Source of the DNA: Pictodentalium vernedei
Lineage: Eukaryota > Mollusca > Scaphopoda > Dentaliida > Dentaliidae
Direction of reading: 5' to 3'
Assembly: GCA_031216915.1 (NCBI GenBank)
Contig: CM062296.1
Location: 449,438,287-449,502,286 of the forward strand
Length of the DNA: 64,000 nucleotides
Within the stretch, counting starts at the first letter, position 1. Each line of letters opens with the position of its first letter. Position numbers and translations under genes: made by a program. The notes below the pieces were generated by a model that did not search any database, had not been told where the DNA came from, and worked only from the letters and a program-made list of their open reading frames with translations. Shown in pieces: positions 32,661-42,179 of this stretch.

Positions 32661-32882
32661 TTCATACAAGGTCAGTTCCAGCTCTGTGCTGTTACTGCTC
32701 TTTTCTGCCTGTGCATCACACAGAACCGTACGCCTCATATCTTATTGTCGTTTACTAATGTTTGTGAGGCTATGGTTTGATAGTCCTGGGGACCTCTTCC
32801 TGTATCCATGGTTCCAGTGCACTTGGGTTATGTGGGGTTTGGTTATGTGTTTCCCTCCATCCTATTGTCTCTTCAGCCAGAA

Positions 32883-32966
32883 GTAAACAATTGTAAGGTA
32901 GGTTGATAAGAAATTAAAATTTTATAGTAAATTTCCTTTCTTATTATACCTACCACAATTGTTTAC
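32883..32966 (+). repeat. Internal complementary region (A2, intact)
   Basis: GTAAACAATTGTAAGGTAGG on the left is the complement of the A left end. TTTCTTATTATACCTACC plus ACAATTGTTTAC on the right is the complement of the A right end. The two meet at AAATTAAAATTTTATAG, which predicts the junction of the circular intermediate. Confidence 0.88.
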
Positions 32967-33046
32967 ATGGAGGCCCTCCCGTCTTAATATTCGGGCAAGA
33001 AACCTTCCTCCCCGCTGATCACATAACTCCAACGTTAGCGGATTCA

Positions 33047-33232
33047 AAAGAATGAGTCATTAGCTACGTGTCTGTGCACTGGCAGCGGAAGTAGTGGGAT
33101 TTGTACTAGGAGAAGAGCATCCCCTACTGGGTATATTTTCCAAGTTAGGGACTTCCACTGTAGTGCAAGCCTGTAGTAAACAATTGTGGTAGGTATAATA
33201 AGAAAGGAAATTTACTGTAAAATTTAAATTTC
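33047..33232 (+). repeat. Right inverted terminal repeat of A2 (internally deleted)
   Basis: Inverse of 20690-20945, but about 100 bases are missing between CCCTACTGGGT and ATATTTTCCAAGTTAGGG, so the two ITRs are unequal in length. Confidence 0.85.
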
Positions 33233-33593
33233 TATAATGAGCAAATAAGTGGATTATAGTATTCATCCTCGACCCCTCTGAGTAACAAAAAGAAGATGCT
33301 TTTATGGGACATCACTGATGAAATTAATTAATTTTATTCCAAAGCTCAGCAAGTGTCGCCCTGGCTGAATTTTTTGTTATACCCTCTCTATCTGCCATGT
33401 TTTGCATTGGAAGCTTTGTTTTTTAACCCTTTCCCTAGTGTCACAGCAGAAATCAACCAGTGGGCTCATTCAACTGAGTCATAAGCTATGCTGTTAAGTC
33501 GAAAATGAACATTTTTAGTTATCCGAGAAATTTTTTTGCAAGCATATTCTTCAATCTTTCCATATAATAGCCAGAGGAGCTTGTGATAATGAG
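33233..33593. other. Intergenic-like intron sequence with a degenerate TTAA MITE
   Basis: At about 33424 TTAACCCTTTCCC resembles the left end of the TTAA hairpin family, and TCATAAGCTATG plus TTTTTTTGCAAGCATATTC resemble its middle and right parts. No clear right terminus. Nothing else is seen. Confidence 0.45.
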
Positions 33594-34420
33594 TAGAGCT
33601 GGGAAGTGTTGATTTTACAGATTCAGTTTCAGGTAAAAACCTTGATTTTGGTTCAGTTTTTGTATGTGCTAAGAACATGCAGTAAATAACACTTCAGACT
33701 CCTTAACTTGGAAAAAAGCCCCAATAGTTTTTATGACACCACTCCTCACAAAAAGCTCTGTCTGTAAGTATCTCATTGGGTTCAGCCTAACTACACTTTA
33801 ACGATTCTTAACTGGTAGAGTGCTAAATTGTTATTGGCCATCACAACTTCAACGCAGGTCTTTGCCTTGTTACAGTTTATGGGAGAGTGCCTATAGGCAC
33901 TCTCCCATAAACTGTAACAAGGCAAACCCTCACAGACTAAATAATATCACTTCAAAGATAATACAAAGCACATCCACTGAATGTGAGCTTTCAGGCTGTG
34001 GTACCGGCACTTCAGAATAAAGCCCAAATATGGGCTTCCAGCACTCTACCGGTTAATGGTTCTAGGGGATCAGTTGCTAAGCCTATTTAGTCAGAAAAAT
34101 ACATAAAATTATGATACATGTAACAAAGTTCATCTAATCGTTGTTGTGTTCTCATTTTCACATTTTCTCCCTTATTGATTCGTCTGATGGATGAGTCAGT
34201 AAAGGAGATAATGTGACAATGAGAACATGATGTAATCACCCCCTTGCTGTATAGACTAAGTGATGGGTGACCATTGGGGGCCACTAGTAGTCCAGTATCC
34301 TCCCAGTAAGATAGTTTGATCATTTTATGCACAAACACAGTAAAACTGTGAAGGTTCAGTTTTCTGATATACCGCTAAAACTGGAACCAATCAGAAAACA
34401 AAAAAAAAGGCCCAGCTCTA
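33594..34420. mobile_element. Inverted-repeat element with AGAGCTGGG ends, copy 1
   Basis: Ends TAGAGCTGGGAA and CCCAGCTCTA. The interior aligns with 55240-56405 (CACAAAAAGCTCTGTCTGTA, ATCAGTTGCTAAGCCTATT, GTTGTGTTCTCAT). The size and TIR style suggest hAT, but the flanking duplication is unclear. It is interrupted by the TTAA MITE at 33808-34056. Confidence 0.6.
33808..34056. mobile_element. Second TTAA MITE family, copy 3
   Basis: TTAACTGGTAGAGTGCTAAA to CAGCACTCTACCGGTTAA with a perfect central hairpin GGGAGAGTGCC/GGCACTCTCCC and long arms (TTTGCCTTGTTACAGTTTAT against its complement). Confidence 0.88.
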
Positions 34421-35088
34421 TAAATGAAGGACAGTAAGCTATACTTTTGTAGTACATAATAACATTATTTAACCTTCTGCACACTGATGTTAAAATATCA
34501 AAATTTATACCTGCAAATTTTTACCCATAAATGTACCTCACTGTGGGAACAATGCTGTTGAGATTAATTTGGGTTGGGTTCAACTCTGTGGCATGCCTGG
34601 GAAATGGGGATGTGGAGGAGGGGGGGGGGGGGGGGCGTACCCAAGGCAACTTACACATAACACAGAACCCTGAAGTAGTCTCTGATACATGGCTACAGAT
34701 GCCTGTGATTTGCTCTTACAGCACTGAATTTTGCCAACTTTTCTTTGGGGGTGGGGAATCTAACTAGGACCCTCCAGCCATTACACTCTTCTCCCACTTC
34801 CCTGAATAGAGGTGGGAGAAAAGAGTAATGACTGGAGGATCACAGTTATGACTAGGGGATGCTCCCCCCAATGGCCTTCCAGATATTGTGCTCCCTACCC
34901 CTCTTCCCAACTGGCTATGGCACCTCCTCCTATAGAAACATGGCTGTGTGCCTGGTTCATTTGCTCTGTTGTTGGTGAAAAGTTTTTCAGTTTGCTAAGA
35001 AAATAAAATGATGTAATTGTCTGCAATTGTAAGTCATAGCAGTGAATAATTTTTAAAAAAAATGCTACATATACTTTAAATCCATTTT
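34421..35088. other. No gene seen; TTAA-repeat fragment and poly-G
   Basis: At about 34470 TTAACCTTCTGCACACTGAT resembles the repeat at 39288. A 16-G run lies at 34620-34635. An inverted repeat around 34770-34840 pairs TCCAGCCATTACACTCTTCT with AGAGTAATGACTGGAGGA. No coding signal. Confidence 0.55.
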
Positions 35089-35821
35089 AGCTCACCTGAC
35101 TGAAAGTCAGGATGAGCTATTGTATGATCACTCACTGTCTGTCATCCGAAGTCAGTGAAATTAAGTCTCTGGATTAATATATGGGCTCTCTATTGGAGCC
35201 CAAATGTTAACTTAGTCCAATATGAGGAATAATATTTAAAAATCGTCTTCTCCAGAACCACTAGTCAGAATCTTTTGATATATGGTACACAGCACCCTTA
35301 TGGGTGTCTGATTCAAGTTTGTTCAAGTCAAGTCCTTTGATTACTATTTGGGATCCCTGTTGGCGCCCAAATATTTACTTGGTGCAGTATGGGGAATATT
35401 CTTTAAAAATCTTCTTTTCACGAACCCCCAGTTACAATCTTTTGATACATGGTATACACCACCTTTATGGGAGACAGATTCAAGTTTGTTAAAATCAAGT
35501 ACCTGGGTTAATATTTGGGCTCCCTATTGTAGCCCGAATTTTAACTTAGTCCAATACGAGGAAATATTTTAAATATTTAAAAATCTTCTCCTTGAGATAC
35601 AGTGAGAATCTTTTGATATTTGGAAAACAGCATCCCTGGAGGGTTCAGATTCAGTTTGTTCAAATAAAATCCCTGCGTTGAAATTTGATATTGGGGGACA
35701 GATTTTAACATAGTGCTAAATTTGTAATGTTTTCAAAATCTTCTTCTCCTGAACCATCAGTCAGGAGCCATAATTTTAATGTGGTGCAAAAGAGGAATAT
35801 TCTTTGAAATCTTCTTGAGAA

Positions 35822-38224
35822 TATGGCTACACGGTATATAGGTAAACCGATAATTACCGGTATTGAGGAATGATACCGGATGAATAATGGTATTGTTTTA
35901 AAAGTACCAGTATATTGTAAGAAACGATATTGGATCAAATTATCAAAGTTGAAGTCAATATATTATTAGGGAAAAACAGTCAATGTATTCTATCAAGTCT
36001 GTCAACTTCCGTGATAAAGTACACGTCAATCAATCTTCATTCAACGAATGAAAACAAAGTCTACAGCATACTTGAGCTGCATAAGTTACAAGTAAGTATA
36101 CATGTACCAGCAATTTTAAACTGAAAATGGAATATTTTGGGAGTGCGTTTCAGGGAATGAATATTTTGACACATTTGTGTATGTAATCTAACATTTCCCC
36201 TGTGGATAATAAAATTGCTCACAAAATCATTATAGGGATTATTTGTTTTATTTATTCTGTTCCCCTCAAAAACAGATAAAACCTGAAGCCACGTTGATCA
36301 ACATTTCCATCAACACTGTCATTCTGAACTTTGAACTTATGTATATTAATAAGCTGTTCCATTGCAATGAAGGCATGGGTTGGACGTCCCTGTCACTTTT
36401 CGTCTCAGTTTTAAAACAACAACCAGCAATCTAAAACATAACTGTTTTTTGGTAAATTAAAATATTTTTTTTACTGATGTTATCCCAGAAATTAATAATG
36501 AATTCAAAAAAATATATATCTTAACCTTTTAAGAACTGTGCTAACCATGCATCACATCAGCCGAAGTTTTGGAGGTATGAACACACACGGTACAGTAGTG
36601 TTGAAACGATTACCTATTTTTCAAAGTTGACGGGAGTAATCGATTCAAAATCGACTAGTCGGCTTTTCTGTTGAAAACATAATTGTCTCAGCAAATTAAG
36701 TGATAAGAGACTGTTACATGTAAGTTGATGACCCTTTCATTTAATGACTCGTTTGACATGTGTTTGATGAAGTTTCCTTGCCAAAGTCATGAACGTAGTT
36801 CTCTTTTTCTTATTTCGAGTTTTTTAAAACGTCGTGCATATTATAGCTTTAAGCATTCAGTAAAAAAATTAGGATACCTGGGAAGTGCGTGCCTCCTAGT
36901 TCTCTGGCTGTACAGTGGAAAAAATACCCAATGATGTTAAAACAGACGTTTCGTGAATTTGTAAAATGTTTGAAGTGTGCTGCCATTCGCCCGGTGCAAT
37001 TAACTTAAAAACTCCCGGGTCAAATTTTGTGACGGACAGTTTCCTCACCTTCATATCCGGTCTTCTCCAGCTCACACCCAAACCAGTACAGTAAGATCAT
37101 AGAATATGGAGCTATGGCATTGATTTACCTTTGAGGAAGACAGGGCAATTGGCTCAAAGAAGATTCACTTATATACATGTACGAGAGTCAGTTTAAGCAC
37201 GGGAACTCTGCAGAAACTGCAGTTAAAAAGTGTGGGCGACTTGGGTGAGGGACAGAACGCTTGCATGAATTAATGGCATCTTTGAAGTTGTACATCAAAG
37301 TATTTTTCTTCAATGCATGCCAGTGATTAGGTTAGGTGAAATCGGTGCTTGTAATGCTGCTGAAATCTAAGTTGTAACATTATCGGCATCAACAAACGAC
37401 AATGATTGCATTGATATCCACTTCTGAATACAATTTAAAATAGGTCCACCACGAAGCAGAAATGTCTGTTTGTAATCATTAACCTCCACTATTGGCATTT
37501 TACGACTTCATCTTTGAGTTTCCCGATTAGTCGACTGGCAGATTTCAGAGTTGATTTTTCCAAAAATCGAATCGACTTTGACTAATCGTTTCAACACTAC
37601 AGTACAGAAAGAAAGGGAAGGGAAAGCCTGCACAAAATAATCCATTCAAACATTAATAATTGCTGCTCACATGAACATTAATTACTAACACAAACACACC
37701 ACTGACCATATCTATCAACACTTAAAAATACAATAGGTCATAAGAAGAACCAAACAATGGAGAGGAATGCAGGGTGAGAAATGCATACACTCCATAAAAC
37801 AGCTGTATTAATTAATATTCATGAACAAAGGAAAAATAAACACTACAGTCAGCTTCAGTGACGAAGTGTGGGATACTCTTTTTGAACAGAAAAGTCATGG
37901 CACTTTATTGTTTTCCCTCCTGTCTGAGCTGTCTCTGTGATGTGATTTTAAATCAAAATAAAATAACGCTGTGCACATTTGTAAAAAAAAATGCTTTCTT
38001 AAAGATATTGGTTTCAGCTGAACATAAGGTACCGAGTACAGTAAATTTTATTCAATTGTCAGCCGCCCAAAATATAACTGTGTTGTCAATTGTTTACGAA
38101 CTCAGTTCCCCAGAACATCGCCCGAGTTTTTCACCCTCTGAACTAGTCTACGATATACCGGTATATCGCGGTATGTTTTTCAATATCGATACCGGTATTG
38201 AAATTTGAATACCGCGCCACCCTA
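35822..38224. mobile_element. hAT-like element with CGGTAT-rich ends, interrupted by another hAT
   Basis: Ends TATGGCTACACGGTAT and ATACCGCGCCACCCTA with a perfect 8-bp duplication CTTGAGAA (35814-35821 and 38225-38232). Subterminal ACCGGTAT motifs repeat at both ends. 2403 bp in total; about 1.4 kb without the insert at 36596-37599. No transposase is recognised. Confidence 0.82.
36596..37599. mobile_element. hAT-like element with TAGTGTTGAAACGATTA ends
   Basis: A perfect 17-bp TIR, TAGTGTTGAAACGATTA and its complement. The flanks CGGTACAG (36588-36595) and CAGTACAG (37600-37607) form an 8-bp duplication with one mismatch. Subterminal ATCGATTC/GTCGACTAGTC motifs resemble those of 5924-6701. 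It sits inside the hAT at 35822-38224. Confidence 0.88.
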
Positions 38225-38732
38225 CTTGAGAACCAACGTTCAGAATATTTTGATACTTGGTATATTGGTACACAACACCCCAGCAGGGCTCAGATTCAAG
38301 TTTGTTCAAATTAACTCCCTAGATTCCCATTAGGGCTCCACATTTTAACTTAGTGTAACCTGACAAATAATCTTGAAAAAAATCTCCATCTTCAGATCCA
38401 CCATTCAGAATCTATAGATACTTGGTATACAGCAACCTGAGGATGTAGGGAAGGGCTCAGGTTTAAGTTTGTTCAAGTTAGGTCCCTATGTTGATATTTG
38501 GAGTCTCTGATTTTGCATTACTGGAAATCTGGGGATTATTTCTGTGGTAGTTTCCGAGTGCTAGAAAAAAAAATCACCTGACAAGGACAACAGAGTATTA
38601 AATAATTAAATAACTTCATTTCTCTGTGTTTTTTAGTAGCCATAGATGCTAATTAAATCCTTCTTTAAACAACTTGGGTCAGGTGAGTGCCTCAGGCTTC
38701 ATCAGGTCTCTTGTTTCTTTTGTCCGTTGAAA

Positions 38733-39291
38733 TTAACCCTTTGGCATAATGAAATCGCTGGGAGCACGGTGGCTCAGCGGTAGACTGTTGGACTTCTATG
38801 CTAGAGGTCCCGAGTTCGATCCCCGTCTGGGATGCCCCACATTGTGTCCTTGGGCAAGGCACTTTAACATGGTTGCCTACATGGGGGCATGATGACGCTG
38901 TGTACTAAGGCGTACTGCATGTCGATGGTGCACATGTCTTCAACCGCTGTAACTCTGCTTGAGTGGAGCTTGAACAGAGTTAGAATGTTGAGGAACTGAC
39001 AGTTGCTCGACGATACTCAGTGGTTCTCTCGGGGTACTCCGACTTCCTCCACCTGTAAAACTGTCACAGTCACGATTTGCCATTGTGCATAAGTTTAAAT
39101 AAATGAAATTGCTGAAGCCATTCAGAATTCTGCACAAAATCTGCTGTTCAAATTTTGCTGTTTCAGTTTTTGCTTCCAAAACTTAGCTTATGAGCCCTCA
39201 GTGGAATGAGCTCTTTGAGGAGCTCATTCCAGTGGGGAACCACAGGCTGTGTGTTGGTAGTAAACAATGAAATTGTTTGTTTATTTATTAA
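38733..39291. mobile_element. TTAA hairpin MITE copy split by a SINE
   Basis: Left TTAACCCTTTGGCATAATGA. After the SINE it continues with the central hairpin GGAATGAGCTC/GAGCTCATTCC (39200-39235) flanked by CTTAGCTTATGAGCCC. The right end is degenerate and abuts the next TTAA at 39288. Confidence 0.65.
38761..39102 (+). mobile_element. tRNA-derived SINE, copy 2
   Basis: Same family as 16647-17013: TGGCTCAGCGG (A-box-like), GAGTTCGATCCCC (B-box-like), CCTTGGGCAAGGCACTTTA, GTGTACTAAGGCGTACTGCA. Duplication ATGAAATCGCTG (38749-38760) and ATGAAATTGCTG (39103-39114). Confidence 0.92.
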
Positions 39292-39475
39292 CCCTGTGCA
39301 CACTGATATCAAAATATTAAATTTTAAACCTGAAATGTTTCCCATAAATAACTAGGCATTCAGCCATTTCAGTTTTGTTTGGTAGAGCTCATCTGGCTCT
39401 GTCAAACAAGATTGAATTGATGAAATTCCTAGTTGCCTTATGGTCAAAATTTGCTCTTGTACAGGGTTTCCGCCA
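39288..39475. mobile_element. Third TTAA repeat family (GTTTGGTAGAGCTC hairpin)
   Basis: TTAACCCTGTGCACACTGAT at the left, central hairpin TTTGGTAGAGCTC/GGCTCTGTCAAAC, then TTGTACAGGGTTT. Related pieces: 34470, 54805-54890, 58193-58332 and 58798-58915. Confidence 0.55.
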
Positions 39476-39570
39476 CTATGGCTCAGCGGCATTTTTTTCA
39501 AAAATTTTGACCTTGAAACGATAACCTAAAAGTTAAAAAGTTATTCATTCCATATTCTGACAGAACTGTC

Positions 39571-39807
39571 ATGAGTCGAAGATACACTAAAAAACTTGAA
39601 GCTGTTGACGCCAGAGGGTTATCTAAAATTACTTTGTTTTTTGTCGATCACCATGAAAGTAGCAGCACGGATGTGAATGTCGAGGCCATAATAACTGGAG
39701 GTGATGACAAGACAAGCAGCAACGAGCCAATCGCTTCTATATCTAATGTTCAACTGATTACCAAAACAGCCGATTCCGATGCTGATTGTAATACTGTGCA
39801 CTACTAG
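39571..39807 (+). other. Unrecognised 78-residue open frame
   Basis: Begins MSRRYTKKLEAVDARGLSKI and ends SDADCNTVHY. The composition (Lys/Arg-rich start, then Asp/Ser/Thr) looks more protein-like than neighbouring frames, and the ATG follows a non-repetitive stretch. It could be the start of a decayed transposase or a chance frame. There is no homologue I recognise. Confidence 0.25.
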
Positions 39808-39934
39808 ACAAGCCAAAGCTTGCAAAGAACTGCTTTAAATTGAACATATTTGACAGTGTTTACAGTCCGTTCACTACTAGATGAGTCCATACTCGAAAGA
39901 ACTACATTAAATTGAACATATTTCACAGTGTTAA

Positions 39935-40065
39935 ACTCCGTTGACTCACGTCCAGTAAAATTACAAGTCGTGCACACTTGGGTCGTAAATGTGGCCCTCA
40001 GAGCCACATTTACCACCCAAGTGTGCACAACTGGTAATTTTTACTGCAACCTGAGTCAATGGAGT
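39935..40065. repeat. Foldback element with about 60-base arms
   Basis: ACTCCGTTGACTCA ... GTGCACACTTGGGTCGTAAA pairs with TTTACCACCCAAGTGTGCAC ... TGAGTCAATGGAGT around the centre GTGGCCCTCAGAGCCAC. Probably a MITE; the target duplication is not resolved. Confidence 0.75.
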
Positions 40066-40937
40066 GCAACCTTCACTTTCCAAGTATGCTCAATTGTAAG
40101 CTTTACATGTCGTTTAACTTGTATCCCGTAAAGGGGCATCTAGAGAGATTAAGAATACACATTGTGGTGGTTTTTCAACTTTATTGAATGGTTAACAACT
40201 GAAAAATTGCAGACGATAATAAAATGCGGTTTATGAATCATCACAAAATGTTTGACAACAATCGGTTGAACCAGTGTTCCAAGAGCCACTGCCGTTATCA
40301 CCCGATTGCCCGCAATCATCCGATTGTGGTGGCCGGTTCCGATCATTGGTTGAACGCTATCTGCATTTCGCGCAGAGGTAGGGTCGCGGCGTAAATGGAT
40401 GGAAATGTTTCCATAGACCTGCTACAGTACAGAGAAGGGTGACTGGGTCTGGTCAATGTGAATGTGATAGAGCCCTTCGCTGGCCTACATTCAACAAAGC
40501 AGCCTGTCTTTGGTTGATATGGGATTGAAGCTAACGGATCATCCCAAACGTCAATTTGAATGACACTCAAATTCAACTTGTCATGCAGAGCACTTTCAAA
40601 CCAGCATAGACCATGCGTTGACTGACTTGAAGAAATCCATCAATGAACTGCTTCATGGCTTTATTCAAAGGCTGAACCAGCTCCAATATTTTTTCAAATA
40701 AAACTCATTTAAATTTTAATATTAAATGAAATAAGATTACACATACATGTATTTTGAGCCTGATGCTGATGCATGGACTTATGCAACCTGTAGTCTTCAT
40801 TTGGGGTGCTATAACAGGATAAGCTGAAGTAGGCATTTTTTGCCGCCGACCGGAGGGGGGGGGGGGGGGGGGGGGGGGGAATAGGGGTGAAGTGGTTGAG
40901 GTATAAGGGCTATTTGCCAACCAACCTGGTTGGTCCG
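40066..40937. other. No gene seen; contains a 25-G run
   Basis: Mixed intronic sequence with small chance frames only. The longest G run of the window, 25 G at 40855-40879, lies here. Confidence 0.6.
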
Positions 40938-41010
40938 GATTCCTTAGTCTCGTGGTAAATCAGTCGTTTTGTGTGCTAGAGGTTGATGGTTCGACCCTCG
41001 GCTCCTACAA
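40938..41010 (+). repeat. tRNA-like sequence (SINE head or tRNA pseudogene)
   Basis: TAGTCTCGTGGTAAATCAG resembles an A-box region and GATGGTTCGACCCTCGG a B-box at tRNA-like spacing. The acceptor stem does not pair convincingly. It is followed by A-rich sequence and the left end of DIRS B3. Confidence 0.35.
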
Positions 41011-42179
41011 TAGTTATCAAAGTATGGCCCTGTGTGAGATAATAGTGAATATGAAATAAATTTAATTGTTAAAAAACAAAAAAGTGTATTTTTATACTGT
41101 ACCAATGACCCAGACATAGCTGGTGCTAACTCTTAAAATATAGGGCCAAACACAAATTTTGCCCCCCAATCCCCAAAATTTGCATCTAAAACTAAAGAAA
41201 ACATGTCCTGAAAGGCCCTCCACACTTCGCCCCTACTGCGCATGCGCAGTGTCAAGGACGTTCCGAAATTGGCGCCATTAATCATTCTAAGTTTGGCCCT
41301 TCATCAGTTAACATCTGACTGATCTTTGTGCTTATAAATCTCAGTTTAAATGATGCCAGACACATAAATATTAGTGAAATGGTGATTCTAAGGAGGATAG
41401 AGAAGGAGGAGAGGAAAAGAATGTGTGACAGAATATTATCAGGGCTGTAACTTAAAATTTTTTAATGAAATTATGTTAAGTTACCTATTTTCAAGGCAGC
41501 AGCCATTTTGTTGTCATTCTGATTATTTAGTTACACTGTTTTTTAAGTGTTTTCCTCTCTCCCTGTCCTTTAAGTTCCCCCTTGCTATTCTCCCATGCTT
41601 TTGGCATAGTTTTTGTAATTATTATTACTAAATTTTCTTGGGAGTTTTAGCTGAATAACAGAATGAATTCTGTTCTTTCCCCATGTTTACGTCTTCACCT
41701 ACGGGTGGTTAGGCGTTGTGTTCTGCATCTACCATCTGATGTTCTGCAGTTTCTTCCCTGGAAGTCTCTGTTTTGCATCAGATAGTGTATTTTTGGTAAC
41801 TGATTTCGGGCCTGGGTGCCTGGAGTCTTATTTTAGTGTTTTTACACTCATTGTTTACATTTACAACAGCCCTCTGTGTGAGGGGGGGATTTCTAAAAAA
41901 TAATATCTTGATGTTATTTTAATCATAACTAGATACATTATTATTGTTCGTAAGTGTTGAATAAATTGTTTAAAATATTTTTAAAAATTTTTGTCCACAC
42001 TTAGGCTTGGGATCCATTGGGGCTCAACGTTACTTTTCAGAAACTTGGGCTGTTCTGAAAAAATATTTTTTCAAAATATTTTGATTTCAATTATTTTTTC
42101 TATATTAATGGATCATATTATTATTATGTATTTTGATTGCCAGGGGTTAGTGCGAGTACCAGGGCTTGTTTTCTTTTCA

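Larger units (their letters stand above)
20690..33232 (+). mobile_element. DIRS-type retrotransposon, copy A2, split by DIRS B2
   Basis: Left part 20690-21295 and right part 29489-33232 join into one family-A element like A1 (left ITR, gag, RT, YR, internal complementary region, right ITR). The break falls in the leader, where A1 and A2 share AGAATTTCTG-type sequence (10620 in A1, 21286 in A2). The RNase H block is deleted. It lies in TAF13 intron 3 on the gene's strand. Confidence 0.88.
35089..38716 (+). mobile_element. AGCTCACC tandem-repeat element (Helentron/HINE-like), interrupted
   Basis: Starts AGCTCACCTGACTGAAAGTC, which can fold with AGGATGAGCT. It ends GGGTCAGGTGAG, a G/C-rich foldback and TCTCTTGTTT. 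Internal degenerate units of about 170 bases contain TTCAAGTTTGTTCAA, AATCTTTTGATA and GGTATACA (35160-35760 and 38225-38530). A similar subterminal inverted repeat plus tandem repeats is seen in the AGCTCAACTT elements. It is split by the hAT at 35822. Confidence 0.6.
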
